DNA of 64,000 nucleotides from Malaya genurostris (GCF_030247185.1 NC_080571.1:165004047-165068046), one strand, 5' to 3'; counted from the stretch's first letter, positions 1 through 11,326 are shown. Made by a program: numbers and translations. The notes: a model not told the origin generated them from the sequence alone.

Positions 1-1106
1 TCCGAGAAACTTACGCGGTAAAACAGCAAAGTGTTTTGTCGGTTACGTCACTTATACCATCATATTTCCGGAACCAGAAGTCGTAGCTATTTAATCTTCG
101 AACTTGATCAATGGAATCATACTAGCTTTCAAACATGCCTATGCTTGTTGAAATCAGTTGAACCCTCTCTGAGAAAATTGAGGGTTAAAAAAAGTCGTTA
201 AAAGGTGCACATACACACAGACATTTCCCGATCTCGTCGAGCTGAGTCTAATGGTATATAACAACAGTTCTCTGATCGTCGAGATCATCCCATAGAAAAC
301 AAAGTGAGTTCACTATTATATGTACTTCCTGGACCGGAACCCGAGAACCGGTATAGCATGTCGTACAAAGTCCACTAGTTTTTATTTAAATTTTGAAGAT
401 TTTGCCATCGTACTCTAAATAACGGTTCAAATTTCTGTTGTATCCGACAATATGTAGTAATTTTTGGTAGGACCATAAGACCTTTCATTTGACCCTAAGA
501 TTGGGAATAACGCTTTTTAGTCTTTTAGGGTGTTTGTTTCTTCGGTTCAAGTAACGGTGTACAATATTTAACACACTTTACCCAATAACTCCGGAGCCGG
601 AAGTCGGATCTGCATGAAATTCAGCAATTCTATATCAGACCGTGAGACCTTTCATTTAAATCTAAGTATGCGGAAACCATCGCTGAGAAAAGTAAGTGAA
701 ATCCAAATAGGAATACCCTACTTCCGGTGTTTCCGGAACCGGAAACCGAGAACCGGGATAGCCGGAATCGGCTTGTTTAGCTGTCTACTGATAATGATTA
801 TCGATTTGTGTAGTTTTGAGACCAGTTTAGAGAAGTGTTTTCGTGTTTTGTTTCGCCGATTTATTCTGTCTACAATATTGAACACACTTTACCCTATAAC
901 TCCAGAACTGGAAGTCGGATCCGGATGAAATTCAGGAATTCAGTATGGGACCGTAAGATCTTTCATTCGAATCTAAAAATCGGTTAAGTCATTGGCGAGA
1001 AACCCTAGTGAGTCAAATGGTATATGACACTTGACCCTCTGGACCAATTTATACTACTCGGTTTTTCAAGTGATTGCATAACCTTTCTATATGAGAAAGG
1101 CAAAAC
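1..1106. repeat. Degenerate TTCCGG/GGAAGTCG repeat block ending in a MITE-like terminus
   Basis: Several diverged monomers contain a core of the form TTCCGGAACC..GAAGTCG followed by ATGAAATTCA and CCTTTCATTT (near 65, 590, 745 and 900). The block ends at about 1074-1106 with CCTTTCTATATGAGAAAGGC, the same terminal motif seen at 23485-24155 and 25124-25205. The short ORF at 614-928 runs across monomers and resembles no protein I know. I read this as a degraded non-autonomous repeat or internally tandem MITE. Confidence 0.6.
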
Positions 1107-1187
1107 CCTTCTTAATACACATAGTGGTGTGATAATGCCTTTCTCTTTCTTAATAACAGTCTCCAGATATTTTTTTATTAAATAACA

Positions 1188-1285
1188 AAATTTGGGCTCA
1201 TTTTTGAAACCAATTTGGGCTCATTTTTGAAATTTGGGCTCATTTTTGAAACCACAAATTTGGGCTCATTTTCGAAACCAATTGA
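1188..1285. repeat. Minisatellite of a TTTGGGCTCATTTTTGAAAC unit
   Basis: Four consecutive copies of AATTTGGGCTCATTTTTGAA, some extended by ACC or ACCACA, are readable directly. The last copy carries one change (TTTTCGAA). Unit length alternates between about 20 and 30 bp. The short ORF starting at 1234 is a product of this repeat. Confidence 0.85.
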
Positions 1286-1429
1286 TTCAGATTGATTTGA
1301 GTAGTTCACAAAAGCACGCTTCAGTATTAATGTCACATAGTCGGCACCATTTTTCCAACCAAGCGCTTGACAATTGCGTTGCCTATTTGTATGACAAAAG
1401 TGATGCTAATCTAAAAAACTCTTCTCAGT

Positions 1430-1830
1430 CTACTTAGTGGAATTTTCATAGATCTTGAAAGATCACCATACCCCCTTATGGTAATTCAATGACGTACATC
1501 AAATTTCCGAAATCGAAATCTCCCATACATGAAATTTCCGAAGTCGAAAAAAAATTGTTGATGCAAAAAGTCTTAGAGTTGCATGAAACATCGAGATTGA
1601 GTGTCATCTCGAAAAAAATTTTTTTTTGTAGAAACCAACTTCCTGAGACTAAAAAATATTAATCAATCAAGTCCCAGAAAGTAGATACTTAAAAAAAAAT
1701 TTTTTTGGCATGACACTAAATCTCGACGTTTCATACAGTTTTAAGACGTTTGGCACTAACGAAAATTTCGATTTCGAAAATTTCATGTACTTATGGTGAT
1801 TGTTCAAGATCGAAAGTTTTCAAAAATTAA
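1430..1830. repeat. Foldback (inverted) repeat, copy 1
   Basis: The left arm (about 1430-1612, containing TTGCATGAAACATCGAGATT) is the imperfect reverse complement of the right arm (about 1705-1830, containing AATCTCGACGTTTCATACAG). They surround a centre near 1655. Poly(A)/poly(T) tracts sit inside both arms. The same sequence recurs at 23200-23480, and its right arm again near 23690-23870, so this is a dispersed hairpin family. It has no coding capacity. Confidence 0.7.
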
Positions 1831-2280
1831 CCGTTGGGCAGCACCCCTTACCCATGTCCGATTCAGCTCAAATTTTGTATGGGGTGTTTTCGAAGTCCTC
1901 AAACTTTTGAGCGCTACCACCTTACGAAATTAGGGCAATATTAGAATATTCACACTATTATCTATAATAGAGTGAAAAACACAACGTGCTTCGTCGTTTA
2001 CTTTATTTATACCATCATATCTCCGGAAACAGAAGTCGCAGCCATTTGATCTTCGAACTTGATAAATGGCTCAACAATAGCTTTCAAACGGGTCTAGGTT
2101 TGTCGGTTCAGTCATCCCTCAGAAACTTGCGCAATATAAAAGTAACACATTTTGTTGATTACGTCACTTATACCATCATATCTCCGGAACCAGAAGTCGT
2201 AGCCTTTGAACTTGATCAATGGCCTGATACTAGCTTTCCAACGAGCCCAAGCTTATTGCGAGATTATTGCTAGATTACGA
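1831..2280. repeat. Second block of the TCCGGAA/AGAAGTCG repeat family
   Basis: Two monomers (near 2010 and 2160) contain CACTTATACCATCATATCTCCGGAA or a close variant followed by AGAAGTCG. They match the opening bases of the window. The ORF at 1986-2273 spans the monomers and is unlikely to be a gene. Confidence 0.6.
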
Positions 2281-2304
2281 GATTAAATTTGATAGTTCGT
2301 TTGT

Positions 2305-2335
2305 TGTATGTATGTATGTATGTATGTATGTATGT
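2305..2335. repeat. (TATG)n microsatellite
   Basis: About seven uninterrupted GTAT/TATG tetranucleotide units are directly visible. Confidence 0.95.
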
Positions 2336-2640
2336 GTGAAGTCACCATCAGTTCAAGGCATCACCAGTGGCTTACAGTAGATCCGAATTTGATTATCAGA
2401 TAGCTTTCATATAACTGCTGTTAAGAAAGCAAGACCATCCAGCCATATAATAACGAATTTCGATATACCATCTTAAACCCGCCTGATGCTTTGTTTGTTA
2501 GAAGGGTGCGTCTTACTAATTTCACACCTTCAGGGAGAAACACAAAGCTTCCCCCACGTGACTCAGGATGGCATTCCACTCCATCATCCAGTCATTCACT
2601 TGTAAGATACCCTAATGCACTCCCTGCGCTTCTCCGTTAT
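2336..2640. other. Unassigned single-copy-looking sequence
   Basis: About 300 bp of mixed composition lies between the TATG microsatellite and the AT-rich repeat. I find no ORF, terminal repeat or recognisable family motif in it. Confidence 0.5.
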
Positions 2641-2800
2641 CGATATAATTGAGCATAGTACAATATAATATCATATAATATAATATAATATAATTTAAAA
2701 CAAAAAATATAATACAATACAATACAATGTCACATAATTTAATATAACACAAAACTATAGAACATAATATAATATAATAGAACATAATATAATTCAACAG
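2641..2800. repeat. Degenerate (AATAT)n-type AT repeat
   Basis: Repeated ATAATATAAT and AATACAATAC pentamers are interrupted by variants. The minus-strand ORF at 2612-2797 is low-complexity translation of this repeat and is not a gene. Confidence 0.85.
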
Positions 2801-2896
2801 TATATGTCGCAGTGTAAGTTATGCTCTACTTTCGTCGCAATACTGCAGAAAATATATTACTTTTTCATAATAATAGTAATAATAATTTTTTGTTAA

Positions 2897-4528
2897 TCAA
2901 TAATATAATATATTTTTAGGCACACTGCTTAAGCTCTAAGATGCCAAGGATATTTTCTAATCTTAATAACCGACTAACTTAAAACTAGAATAATATCATT
3001 AGATTATTAGATTTTCGAGAGTCCAGCTTTCAGCTGGCATTCGGCAGCGGTCGGTGAATTGAATATTGCATGGGTCTTCCAAATGGCGCTATCTATGGCC
3101 GCTTCCATTCGGTTCGTGTGGGTCCGCGGGAAACACCCCCAGGCTAGGAAGGCCCGGCGGGTGGCCCGCATGCTGGTCATCGGCTGGAGCGAAGGACCGT
3201 AGGTGGTGATAGTGATTTTACGGAAGAGAATGAAAAAAAAATTAAATATTGTGGAAACAGAGGTAAAAAGGGGGTATGGAAACAAAATGTCTGAAAACTA
3301 CAGAGATCTAATTAGTTGCCATCGAGATGGTGAAGAGACGGGGAAAGGGGGAACGAAAAGTTAGTGACAAAAAAAAGATCTTGTTAGTTCCAATGAAGAT
3401 GATGGACAGGGACTGAAATCGAGAGAATCGGGCGGATGTTAGTGTCGAACCTGTAGGTGGAGATTATATTTTCTGAGCGAGGTATAACAGATTACACTTG
3501 GATATTAATGTGTTTAAGGAACTGATATATGAGAAACATATACGAACTATCCCGACTCGCCATCACATCTCGGACCGGAACCTCAGGTGGTCTACCTCGT
3601 GCCGTAAGGGATTCCAGTAGCTTCGACCTGGCGTCGCGATACTCTACGCACGACCACACGACATGCTCGATGTCCTGATAACCTTCGCCACAGGTGCAGA
3701 GACCGCTCTCCGTGAGCCCAATACGCCGGAGATGTGCGTTGAATGTGTAATGGTTTGACATGAGTCGAGACATCACACGAATGAAATCACGACTCACGTT
3801 CATCCCCCAGAACCAAGGTTTCGTCGATATTTTGGGAACAATGGAGTATAACCATCGTCCCAGTTCGTCATGTCTCCATGAAGTTTGCCAACTATCGAGT
3901 GTCCTCTGATGAGAAATGCTAAAAAATTCATTGAAGCAGATTGGTCTTTCATAAATTTCACCTTCTAATGCACCCACCTTAGCCAATGAGTCTGCCTGTT
4001 CATTGCCTGGAATGGAACAATGTGATGGGACCCATACTAAGGATATTAAGTAAGACCGACCAGATAAAGTTCTCAAGTGTTCCCGTATTTTTTCCAGAAA
4101 ATATGAGAGATACTTTCCTGGCTTCATTGAATGGAGAGCTTCTATTGAACTTAAACTATCCGTGACAATGAAGTAATGGTCTTTGGGCAAGTTTTCAATG
4201 ATCTCAAGAGTATACTGAATAGCAGCTAATTCTGCGACGTAGACTGAAGCCGGATCACTGAGTTTGTATGAAGCGGTGATGTGTTTATTGAAGATACCAA
4301 AGCCTGTGGATCCGTTGAGATTTGACCCATCAGAGTAAAACATCCTTTCACAGTCAACTGCTCTGAATTAATAATAAAGAATTTGGAAACAAACGAAGAA
4401 GGATTAATATTCTGAGCCATGGAATCAAAATACAAGGACATAAAATGTGTCTGAGAATTAAGCTCGACAAGCCTTTCGAAGTTTTCAAGACATTGCATCG
4501 AATCAGCAATCGATATGAGAGATCCCAG
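2897..4528 (-). mobile_element. I-clade non-LTR retrotransposon copy A, 3' portion
   Basis: This is the 3' part of an element read on the minus strand. It aligns by eye with 25306-27043 (copy B), including the 3' non-coding segment around CCAGCTTTCAGCTGGC and the RNase H region. It stops at 4528 in GAGATCCCAG, where the LTR of the 16-kb gypsy-type element begins. The matching continuation, starting CCAGAATCGG, resumes at 20645. The bases CCAG at 4525-4528 and 20645-20648 look like the target duplication of that insertion. Confidence 0.88.
3492..4528 (-). pseudogene. I-clade ORF2 C-terminus: RNase H and zinc-knuckle tail (copy A)
   Basis: The 283-codon frame from 4343 to 3492 starts at the first RNase H strand. 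It shows the catalytic series: Asp in FYSDGSN, Glu in AELAAIQ, Asp in VTDSLSS, and the later SHCSIPGNEQADSLA block. A Cys-x-Cys..His..Cys cluster (CTCGEGYQDIEHVVWSC) near residue 215 is typical of the I-clade C-terminus. The domain would remove RNA from the cDNA hybrid during target-primed reverse transcription. Upstream, between about 4360 and 4528, the frame is shifted. Compared with copy B, a stretch of about 110 bp between the SSFVS motif and the RNase H domain is missing. The rest of ORF2 lies beyond the LTR-element insertion. The family is clear; the copy is dead. Confidence 0.85.
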
Positions 4529-5238
4529 TGCAAGCTCCCGGCCGAGCGGTGGCGGAAGAGGAATAACGAAGAGCATGTTTCTTTCAGTTCTATACGGAGT
4601 AACACTCTCCAATTAGGTTTCTCTTTTATGTCATTGTATTGATTCATCCACGTATTTGAGATTAATATCACGAAATTCACCTTTTTTTGAGTTTCAATTT
4701 TTTCTGTGCTTTTCACTTAACAGCTACTTATTCTCAATAGTGCAGGATTAGGCTGTTTTTGGGAGTTCTTTCCCACAATCTAACAAAAGTCACTAACGAT
4801 TGTTAATAAGGCTAACACTTCACGCAGTCTCACTAAGCTCAGCATATCATTAGGTGTATGCACATATGAACGTACACCCTACTACAGTAAGTCTATTGCA
4901 TACTCCCTGAGTTTGTAAATCTATTCACAACACTTCATGGTGAACTCGTCGGATATATGTCTTCACATTTACTTGTTTACATTAATAAAAGAAGTTATTC
5001 TTCAACACATACTTTTGCTGTCGTATATTATCAACACTACCCTGACACGAGCAATGGTTGTGTCTAACTATTTTTCTTTTGGATGTGAATATCAAACCTG
5101 CACATGAAACTATTAACTCTTCACTCATTACAGCAATCTTTCACTCAATTCTTTAGGTGCCTTCCGAAATCTATTATATCCCATTATTCACAATATTTCT
5201 TACTTGATTTTGAGGTCATTTGATACTCAAACCTCACC

Positions 5239-7419
5239 ATGCACACATATTCCTACTGTATTATACTCCGAATTGAACTAACCCGAATACCCGAAGCGAA
5301 ACTACTTAATTTGTCTACGGGTCGACTCCCGAGACTAGCGCCTAGTGCACTCTGTAAAACTGAACTGGCTACTAACGTTAATGAAGCTGTTGAATATTTC
5401 TGTACAGTAATAGATCACGCTGTTTCCCGTACTGTTCCTGCCAGACGACCTCCGCAAAAACCTCCCTGGTCAAATCTTCGTTTACGAGCATTAAAACGTG
5501 CTCGTTCTGCTGCTCTCCGGAAATACTGCAATTGTCGGTCTCCGTATTTCAAACACCAGTTCAACATTAGAAGCAATAGATATCGTCACTACAATATATT
5601 CCTTTATTCTCAGTACGTTAAACGGATTGAGCAAAGCCTTCGTCGTAAACCCAAACTGTTTTGGTCGTTTGTAAATTCCAAAAGAAAAGAAACTGGTCTT
5701 CCTCGTTCAATGTTCTTGGAAAATGAGACAGCCAACAATGAAATCGAAAAGTGCTATCTGTTTGCTCACCATTTCAAGCATGCATTCCATGAACGATGCG
5801 CCACAACGATGCAGATTGATGAAGCAACAGCTGGATTACCGCGAGACGTATTTAGTTTCGAGTTGCCATACATAACGCAGGATATGGTTATTGCAGCCTT
5901 GAACAAACTAAAGCTATCATTTGCTGCTGGTCCCGATGGAATTCCTTCGTCTGTGCTTAAGCGCTGTTCATTCGTCTTGAGTTACCCGTTAGCAATGCTA
6001 TTCAATCTTTCGGTTCAACAAAGTGAGTTTCCCACGTGTTGGAAGTCGTCCTTTATGTTTCCGGTTCACAAAAAAGGCGACAAGAGCAATGTTGCTAATT
6101 ACCGAGGAATTACTTGCTTGTGCGCATGTTCAAAGCTGTTTGAGATCATTATCAACGACATCTTGTTCGTCTGCTGCAGAAATTACATTGACACCCAGCA
6201 GCACGGATTTTTCCCTAATCGTTCCGTGTCGACGAATCTCTTACAGTTCACTTCGAACTGTATACGGAACATGGACCGTGGCCTGCAGACTGATGCGGTT
6301 TATATTGACCTTAAAGCGGCATTTGACCGGGTTGATCACGGAATTCTTCTAAAAAAATTAGAGGTACTTGGAATCTCTACACGAGGAGTTGCATGGTTTA
6401 AGTCTTACTTGACGAATCGCTTTGTTCGGATTAAAATTGGATCTTCGACTTCGGAGACCTTCACGAATCTTTCGGGAGTGCCTCAAGGTAGTATCCTTGG
6501 TCCGTTACTGTTCTCTATCTTCATTAATGATGTATCAACGCTGTTACCGCCGGAATGCCGTTTGTTCTATGCTGACGACACGAAACTTTTCAAAATTATT
6601 GAAAGTCTGTTAAATTGCCTGGAGTTGCAAAAAATGCTTGATACATTTCAAATATGGTGTACCAAGAATTTTTTGAAATTGAGTATCGAAAAATGCAGTG
6701 TTATATCTTTTCATCGAAAAAGTGCACCAATAGTATTCGATTACAAAATCGCTGGACACACGCTAACGCGAACAGAACATGTGAAAGATCTCGGTGTGAT
6801 TCTTGATCGCGAAATAACCTTCAAACTTCACTATGAAAATATTATTTGCAAAGCAAATCGGCAATTGGGATTCATATTTAAAATTTCCTCCGAGTTTCGC
6901 GATCCTTTGTGCATACGATCATTATACTGCTCGCTGGTACGGTCAGTGCTTGAGTCGAACGCGATTGTCTGGTGTCCATATCATTCAAATTGGATATTGA
7001 GGATTGAAGCAGTGCAACGCAAATTTGTGAGATACGCATTGAGACTTTTACCCTGGAACGACCCCATACAACTACCGTCATATGAGGATCGTTGCCGTCT
7101 CTTAAGCATTGAACCCCTGGAATTAAGAAGGACATATGCTCAAGCTACATTCGCAGCGAAATTGCTTCTTGGTGCTGTTGATTGTCCCGCATTACTCGAA
7201 CGTCTGAATATGTATGCTCCAGAAAGATCTCTTCGACAGCGTAATTTCTTGCTCCTTGAAACACAGTATACTGTATACGGACAGCATGAGCCATTTAGAT
7301 CCATATGCCGACAATTCAACGAGTTCGCTGAGTTTTTTGATTTTAATTTGTCGTCCAATTTGTTTTATCGTAAGCTACTTGACCTTTTTCGTGTTGTGTC
7401 TCATGATAATTTAGCCTAA
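5239..7419 (+). CDS. LINE reverse transcriptase, reading frame extended into the LTR
   Basis: An open frame of 726 codons has no internal stop. Residues 1-46 or so come from LTR sequence and are not retroelement protein; real LINE sequence begins at 5377. From there the order is a basic linker, then a reverse transcriptase of about 250 residues with AGPDGIPS, DLKAAFDRVDH (first catalytic Asp), SGVPQGSILGPLLF and FYADDTKLF (YADD pair). A thumb and long C-terminal region follow, containing YEDRCRLLSIEPL. There is no RNase H. The pattern fits the Jockey/CR1 group; I cannot separate the clades without alignment. It would reverse transcribe its own RNA at a nicked target, but without an endonuclease this copy should be immobile. 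The ATG at 5239 is simply the first one in the open frame; nothing shows that it is used. Confidence 0.8.
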   Translation: MHTYSYCIILRIELTRIPEAKLLNLSTGRLPRLAPSALCKTELATNVNEAVEYFCTVIDHAVSRTVPARRPPQKPPWSNLRLRALKRARSAALRKYCNCRSPYFKHQFNIRSNRYRHYNIFLYSQYVKRIEQSLRRKPKLFWSFVNSKRKETGLPRSMFLENETANNEIEKCYLFAHHFKHAFHERCATTMQIDEATAGLPRDVFSFELPYITQDMVIAALNKLKLSFAAGPDGIPSSVLKRCSFVLSYPLAMLFNLSVQQSEFPTCWKSSFMFPVHKKGDKSNVANYRGITCLCACSKLFEIIINDILFVCCRNYIDTQQHGFFPNRSVSTNLLQFTSNCIRNMDRGLQTDAVYIDLKAAFDRVDHGILLKKLEVLGISTRGVAWFKSYLTNRFVRIKIGSSTSETFTNLSGVPQGSILGPLLFSIFINDVSTLLPPECRLFYADDTKLFKIIESLLNCLELQKMLDTFQIWCTKNFLKLSIEKCSVISFHRKSAPIVFDYKIAGHTLTRTEHVKDLGVILDREITFKLHYENIICKANRQLGFIFKISSEFRDPLCIRSLYCSLVRSVLESNAIVWCPYHSNWILRIEAVQRKFVRYALRLLPWNDPIQLPSYEDRCRLLSIEPLELRRTYAQATFAAKLLLGAVDCPALLERLNMYAPERSLRQRNFLLLETQYTVYGQHEPFRSICRQFNEFAEFFDFNLSSNLFYRKLLDLFRVVSHDNLA

Positions 7420-7513
7420 GTTGAATGATTTTTAGTTTAGTTTACTTTATTCATTAAGACACCTATTGTCAGATGGATTATATAGCAACAAATAAACAAA
7501 TAAACAAATAAAC
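5377..7513 (+). mobile_element. 5'-truncated Jockey/CR1-type LINE inserted in the 3' LTR
   Basis: The boundaries come from comparing the two LTRs: the empty site is present at 20174-20180. The insertion starts inside the ORF, just upstream of the reverse transcriptase, so the endonuclease is missing. It ends in a short tail of CAAATAAA units (7488-7513), typical of LINEs with repeated rather than pure poly(A) tails. The trinucleotide AAC occurs at both edges, but it is ambiguous with the tail, so I cannot define a target duplication. It must be younger than the host LTR element. Confidence 0.88.
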
Positions 7514-8000
7514 TTGTCTACGGGCCGACGCCCGAGACTAACGGATATTTTCCGCGCACTCTGAGATTTAACTAACTGCTAACTCTTCCCAACTAGGGGT
7601 TTTTAAGCTCCTAACATTTACTTTCGGGTGAAGCCCGAAGATTTTAGTACAAGCCGAGCTTGTGATTTCAAGTAGAAAGTTCATCCGACTTTCTCCCGAA
7701 GTTCTACCGAAAGTCGAGACCACTGTCGCTAGGCCAGAGGCAGTGACCAGTGTCCGTGAAAATAATAGATTTGTTTTTACAACATTGCTGCGCTGACTAA
7801 TGCTCGGAACTGTCTATGGTTTTATAACAAAGTTTCTTAAACATCGTTGCGATGACTAATGCTCGCAAATGTGCACGCTTCAATAACAAAGTTTATACCT
7901 GAAGGTTGCAGCTACGCTGATATGAGAGTTTCCTTCACAATTTTCCTACTTTTTCTACAATACTAGCAAATTCGAAGGAAAATTTGCTAAGGGCGCTGCA

Positions 8001-8013
8001 TGCCCCCTTACTT
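8001..8013 (-). promoter_or_regulatory. Polypurine tract of the gypsy-type element
   Basis: Read on the minus strand, AGTAAGGGGGCA lies immediately 5' of the LTR terminus TGCAGCGCCC. A purine run in this position primes plus-strand DNA synthesis in LTR elements. Its position also supports the claim that the full LTR ends at base 8000, and that the 5' LTR has lost 18 bp. Confidence 0.7.
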
Positions 8014-11000
8014 ACTGAGCTTGATGTTACCTGAAGGGTAGACATCAAGTCGAATGCGTTGGTTTATAACATTGAGGTTTGTAGCTGGATCACAAATTTC
8101 CGTATTTACAATTGCCAATTGGTTTATTTTTCGTTGTTGGCTATACGTTAGTTAAATTTCCTAACCTTACGATGGTCCGCGTGTGTGTGTGTTCTCCTCT
8201 GACGCCATCCTGTTCCATGGTATGCTTCTATTGTTGCTTTATCTGTGGGAGTGATCGAACGGTTGCTAGTCTCGGACTCTGGGTTCCGTGTCGTTCTCGT
8301 TCCTAATAGCTCGTTCTTCTGTGTTGGTGATACGTATTAGGGCTTCTCATTGTTTATGTACTCGCTTCATTGGGCATAGTTGAAAATTGATCGTTGACTC
8401 CTTTGCATTTTGGACATCATTGGGATTACTGTCAGTAGTAATATTGGTATTCTGTATTGTTGCTTCTCATCATGGATTCTCGTTTGGTACTATGTGTTGA
8501 GGCTCCTAGCAACTTTTATGCATTGCATTTGATTTCGTGGTTATCTTCTTCGTAGTGTATTTTTAAACAACCAACTGTTTAATTTTTTTCACGTACTAAT
8601 AAGCTTTGATTTTCCAATAATTATTTATGGTATTCAGCTGAGCTTTGACGATGCTCACTGAATAAATTATAGGGTAGCAGTTTGTAACGCTGTTGCATAC
8701 CCGCGCAAGTCATCTTTAACTGTGTTGACTGCATTTACTTCCTTCTTGTTTTGTTATCATTTGTACTTGTTGATGTAGCAATTTGTAACGTTGCCATTAT
8801 TTTGATTTGTTATTACGTCTTCCATGTTAAATTTTTCCGCAATTTTTCAGCTCTGCTGTTCTTCCTTCTGACGTCTTGGTGATTCTCCGGTTCCCTTTGT
8901 CTTCAACTTGCCACCGCATCCGATCACACCCTCTCGTTCTCTTAGGTAGCTTGGCTAAGCTACTGACATCCTTCTGCGACGACTAATTTTCGGGCACACA
9001 CACAATTTGGGACTCCAAAAAAAACTTTTATTCGTTTTGTATGATTTTGTGCTTTTAGTGTAAACATTTTTTCTATTTTATGATTGTTATTATTTTTATA
9101 AACGTCTTACGTGATCTATTGTCTATTCTGTGATGGTTATTATTTGTATATACGTATATTTTTTTTCTTAATAATCGCATTGTGCATCATATTCGCTTAT
9201 ATTTTTTTCGTTATCATAACTTTGTGCATCGTAATTTTTTTTTCCATTATTAAGCATATTATTAAGTGTTTCTGCGATATATTTATTTGTCTATATGTTG
9301 TCTCGTGTACTTTTCCATTAATCGAGAGGTTTTTATGTTTACTTATATATATTTTTTTTGTTGTGGTACCTTTAACCCGTAGATACAGGTCGACAACCAG
9401 TCTGTCGACAAAACGTCTGTCTGTGGAAATAAAATTGTTATTAAAGTTGCGGCATGCGAATGCTTGTTGCAGGTTATAATGAATCTTTTCTAAACCTTTT
9501 TTTTCTAAACTTTTCCCGCAACTAGCTTCTATGCCGTGTTCATTTTAATGGCGTCTTACCATCCTTGCTTCCATAGCTTCAGAAGTCGTCCTTCCGTTCT
9601 AATACTGGTCGGTTGTGTAGTGCTCATGCCGCAGCTTCTCTCTCCCACTACTTGAGCTGGTTCTTTCGGTACGTATTCCTGTTTTTCCTTTCTAAAAATA
9701 GACTCAAATCTGGGTTTTAATATTTTTCCAATAATAACGGTAACCCATAAAGTATTAAAATATTATTAGTTTGTTAGTGGCAGAGTTTTCATATATATGT
9801 ATTTTTGTAATCCCCCATGAATTCTTTGGTATATAATATTTTAATTATTTGTTGTATCCTACTTTCATTGTGTTTTCGTAACTTTTACATGTCCATATTG
9901 TCGTATCTGTATTTTATTGACATTTTGATTTGAGTGCGTAATTTGCACTTAAGAAATCCTCAATTCATTCATATTGTATGCATCTTTCAAATTTTCATTC
10001 CGGGGTCGCGATCCCCTTGTCCACACACACTTGATCACTCATACTAGTATCATTGCATAAATGCATACATTATATAGAAATTATTTGCTGGCCAGCGTCG
10101 TTTTGATAGTCTGTTCGCTTGTGTCTTATCCTTTTCTTGTCGTATCAGTCATATTTCATCACTATTTTATTTATTTTTTTATTCGAAGTATTCATTTAGT
10201 ATATTTCCAGTGTTAGTTTTATGCTATTGAATGATAAACCATTTTATTTCACCATAGAAATTCTCCTTATTTATAACATTGTTTCCGTATTCTATACCAT
10301 TATGTTTACCTTCCTTGTGTAATGTACTCTTCTTTTTTTTTCTAAACGCATTGTAACTTTTCCCCAGTTCATTTTTAATTTGTTGCATTATAGCTTCCTC
10401 CCAAAAACACATTTTGCTCACATCTATAATCTTCCTCTTGAATTTAACTTTTTTATTTTCTTATGACCAGCACGGTATTGCTGTGTATGACATGATTCCC
10501 ATGTTTATAAAATATTTGAATATTCTAGACTGGTTGACTCATCTAGAATCCCATATTTTCCCATAGTTTGTTTCCACTTTGTATTACTTCAACCATATGT
10601 TTGAGTTTCTTTAAGTATACTCTCTCTTTTTTCTTCTTCATATGTTTTCCCCCCATTATATATCTTCTTTGACAATGTAACCTATTGCTTTATTGTCCCT
10701 CTGATGTATCTTTATTATCATCAGTTTATAATCATCAGTTTCACCTTATTTTTCTTTCTTCGTTTGGTGTCCATTTGTTTTCATTGTGTTCGTTTCATCG
10801 CAGAAGTATAATTTTATTTCTTATTGACTCTCGTACTTTTTTTTAATAACATCGTAAAACATGTGTATATTACCCTCTTAACGGTTTTAATATCCTTCTG
10901 CTCGCAATCATGTTTTTTTTCGTGTTCGAATTGATTCATTTCGACTTTCATCTTACATATTCTGCTGATATTTTTCCCTTCTTGGTATATTTTTTCATGT

Positions 11001-11326
11001 TTTATCTTACCCATTGTTTTCCTTACACTGTGGTTTTAAGTTTTTCGTTGAATTCTTATGTCAACGTATCATTGTATGATGTTTGCTGTTAATTTCTGTT
11101 ATAACTGTATCATATTTATCTTTATTTCAATTACTCGCAGGATTTCAGTGTCTCTTATATTTTTAATTTTATATCCTGTTTATTTAGTTTTCCGATGAAA
11201 CTCTTAATACAATATGTTTATTTTCGCGTATCACTGTGTCTACATTTTGAATCTTTTTGCTACTCTTTTATTGTTTCTTGGATAATTTCATAATTATGTC
11301 AATATTCTGTGGTTAGGTTCAGTTTC
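8014..11326 (-). other. 3.3-kb AT-rich region between pol and the 3' LTR, no recognisable gene
   Basis: On the coding (minus) strand this segment is purine- and A-rich. It contains no ORF longer than about 66 codons and no motif of an envelope protein that I recognise. A small palindrome around GTCGAC occurs at 9391-9411. Its length and position are where an env gene would sit in env-bearing gypsy relatives, so it may be a decayed env or a long 3' untranslated region. I cannot tell which. Confidence 0.5.

Larger units (their letters stand above)
4529..8000 (-). repeat. 3' LTR of the gypsy-type element, interrupted by a LINE
   Basis: Read on the plus strand the LTR starts TGCAAGCTCCCGG and ends AAGGGCGCTGCA, giving the TG..CA termini expected of an LTR. 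Bases 4529-5376 and 7514-8000 together (about 1335 bp) match 19328-20644 almost perfectly. Bases 5377-7513 have no counterpart in the other LTR. Within the LTR, a motif TTGTCTACGGGNCGACNCCC occurs twice in tandem. A run of short palindromes lies at about 7620-7760. Confidence 0.9.

Noticed and set aside
614..928. 104-codon ORF near the window start
   Set aside because: It runs through degenerate repeat monomers and has no protein-like motif.
2840..2897. TAA-type tail of I-element copy A
   Set aside because: On the element's own strand the short repeat reads ATT, not TAA, and copy B has nothing similar there, so it is not claimed as a tail.
7440..7513. CRISPR-like repeats
   Set aside because: The CAAATAAA units are a LINE 3' tail; there are no spacers.
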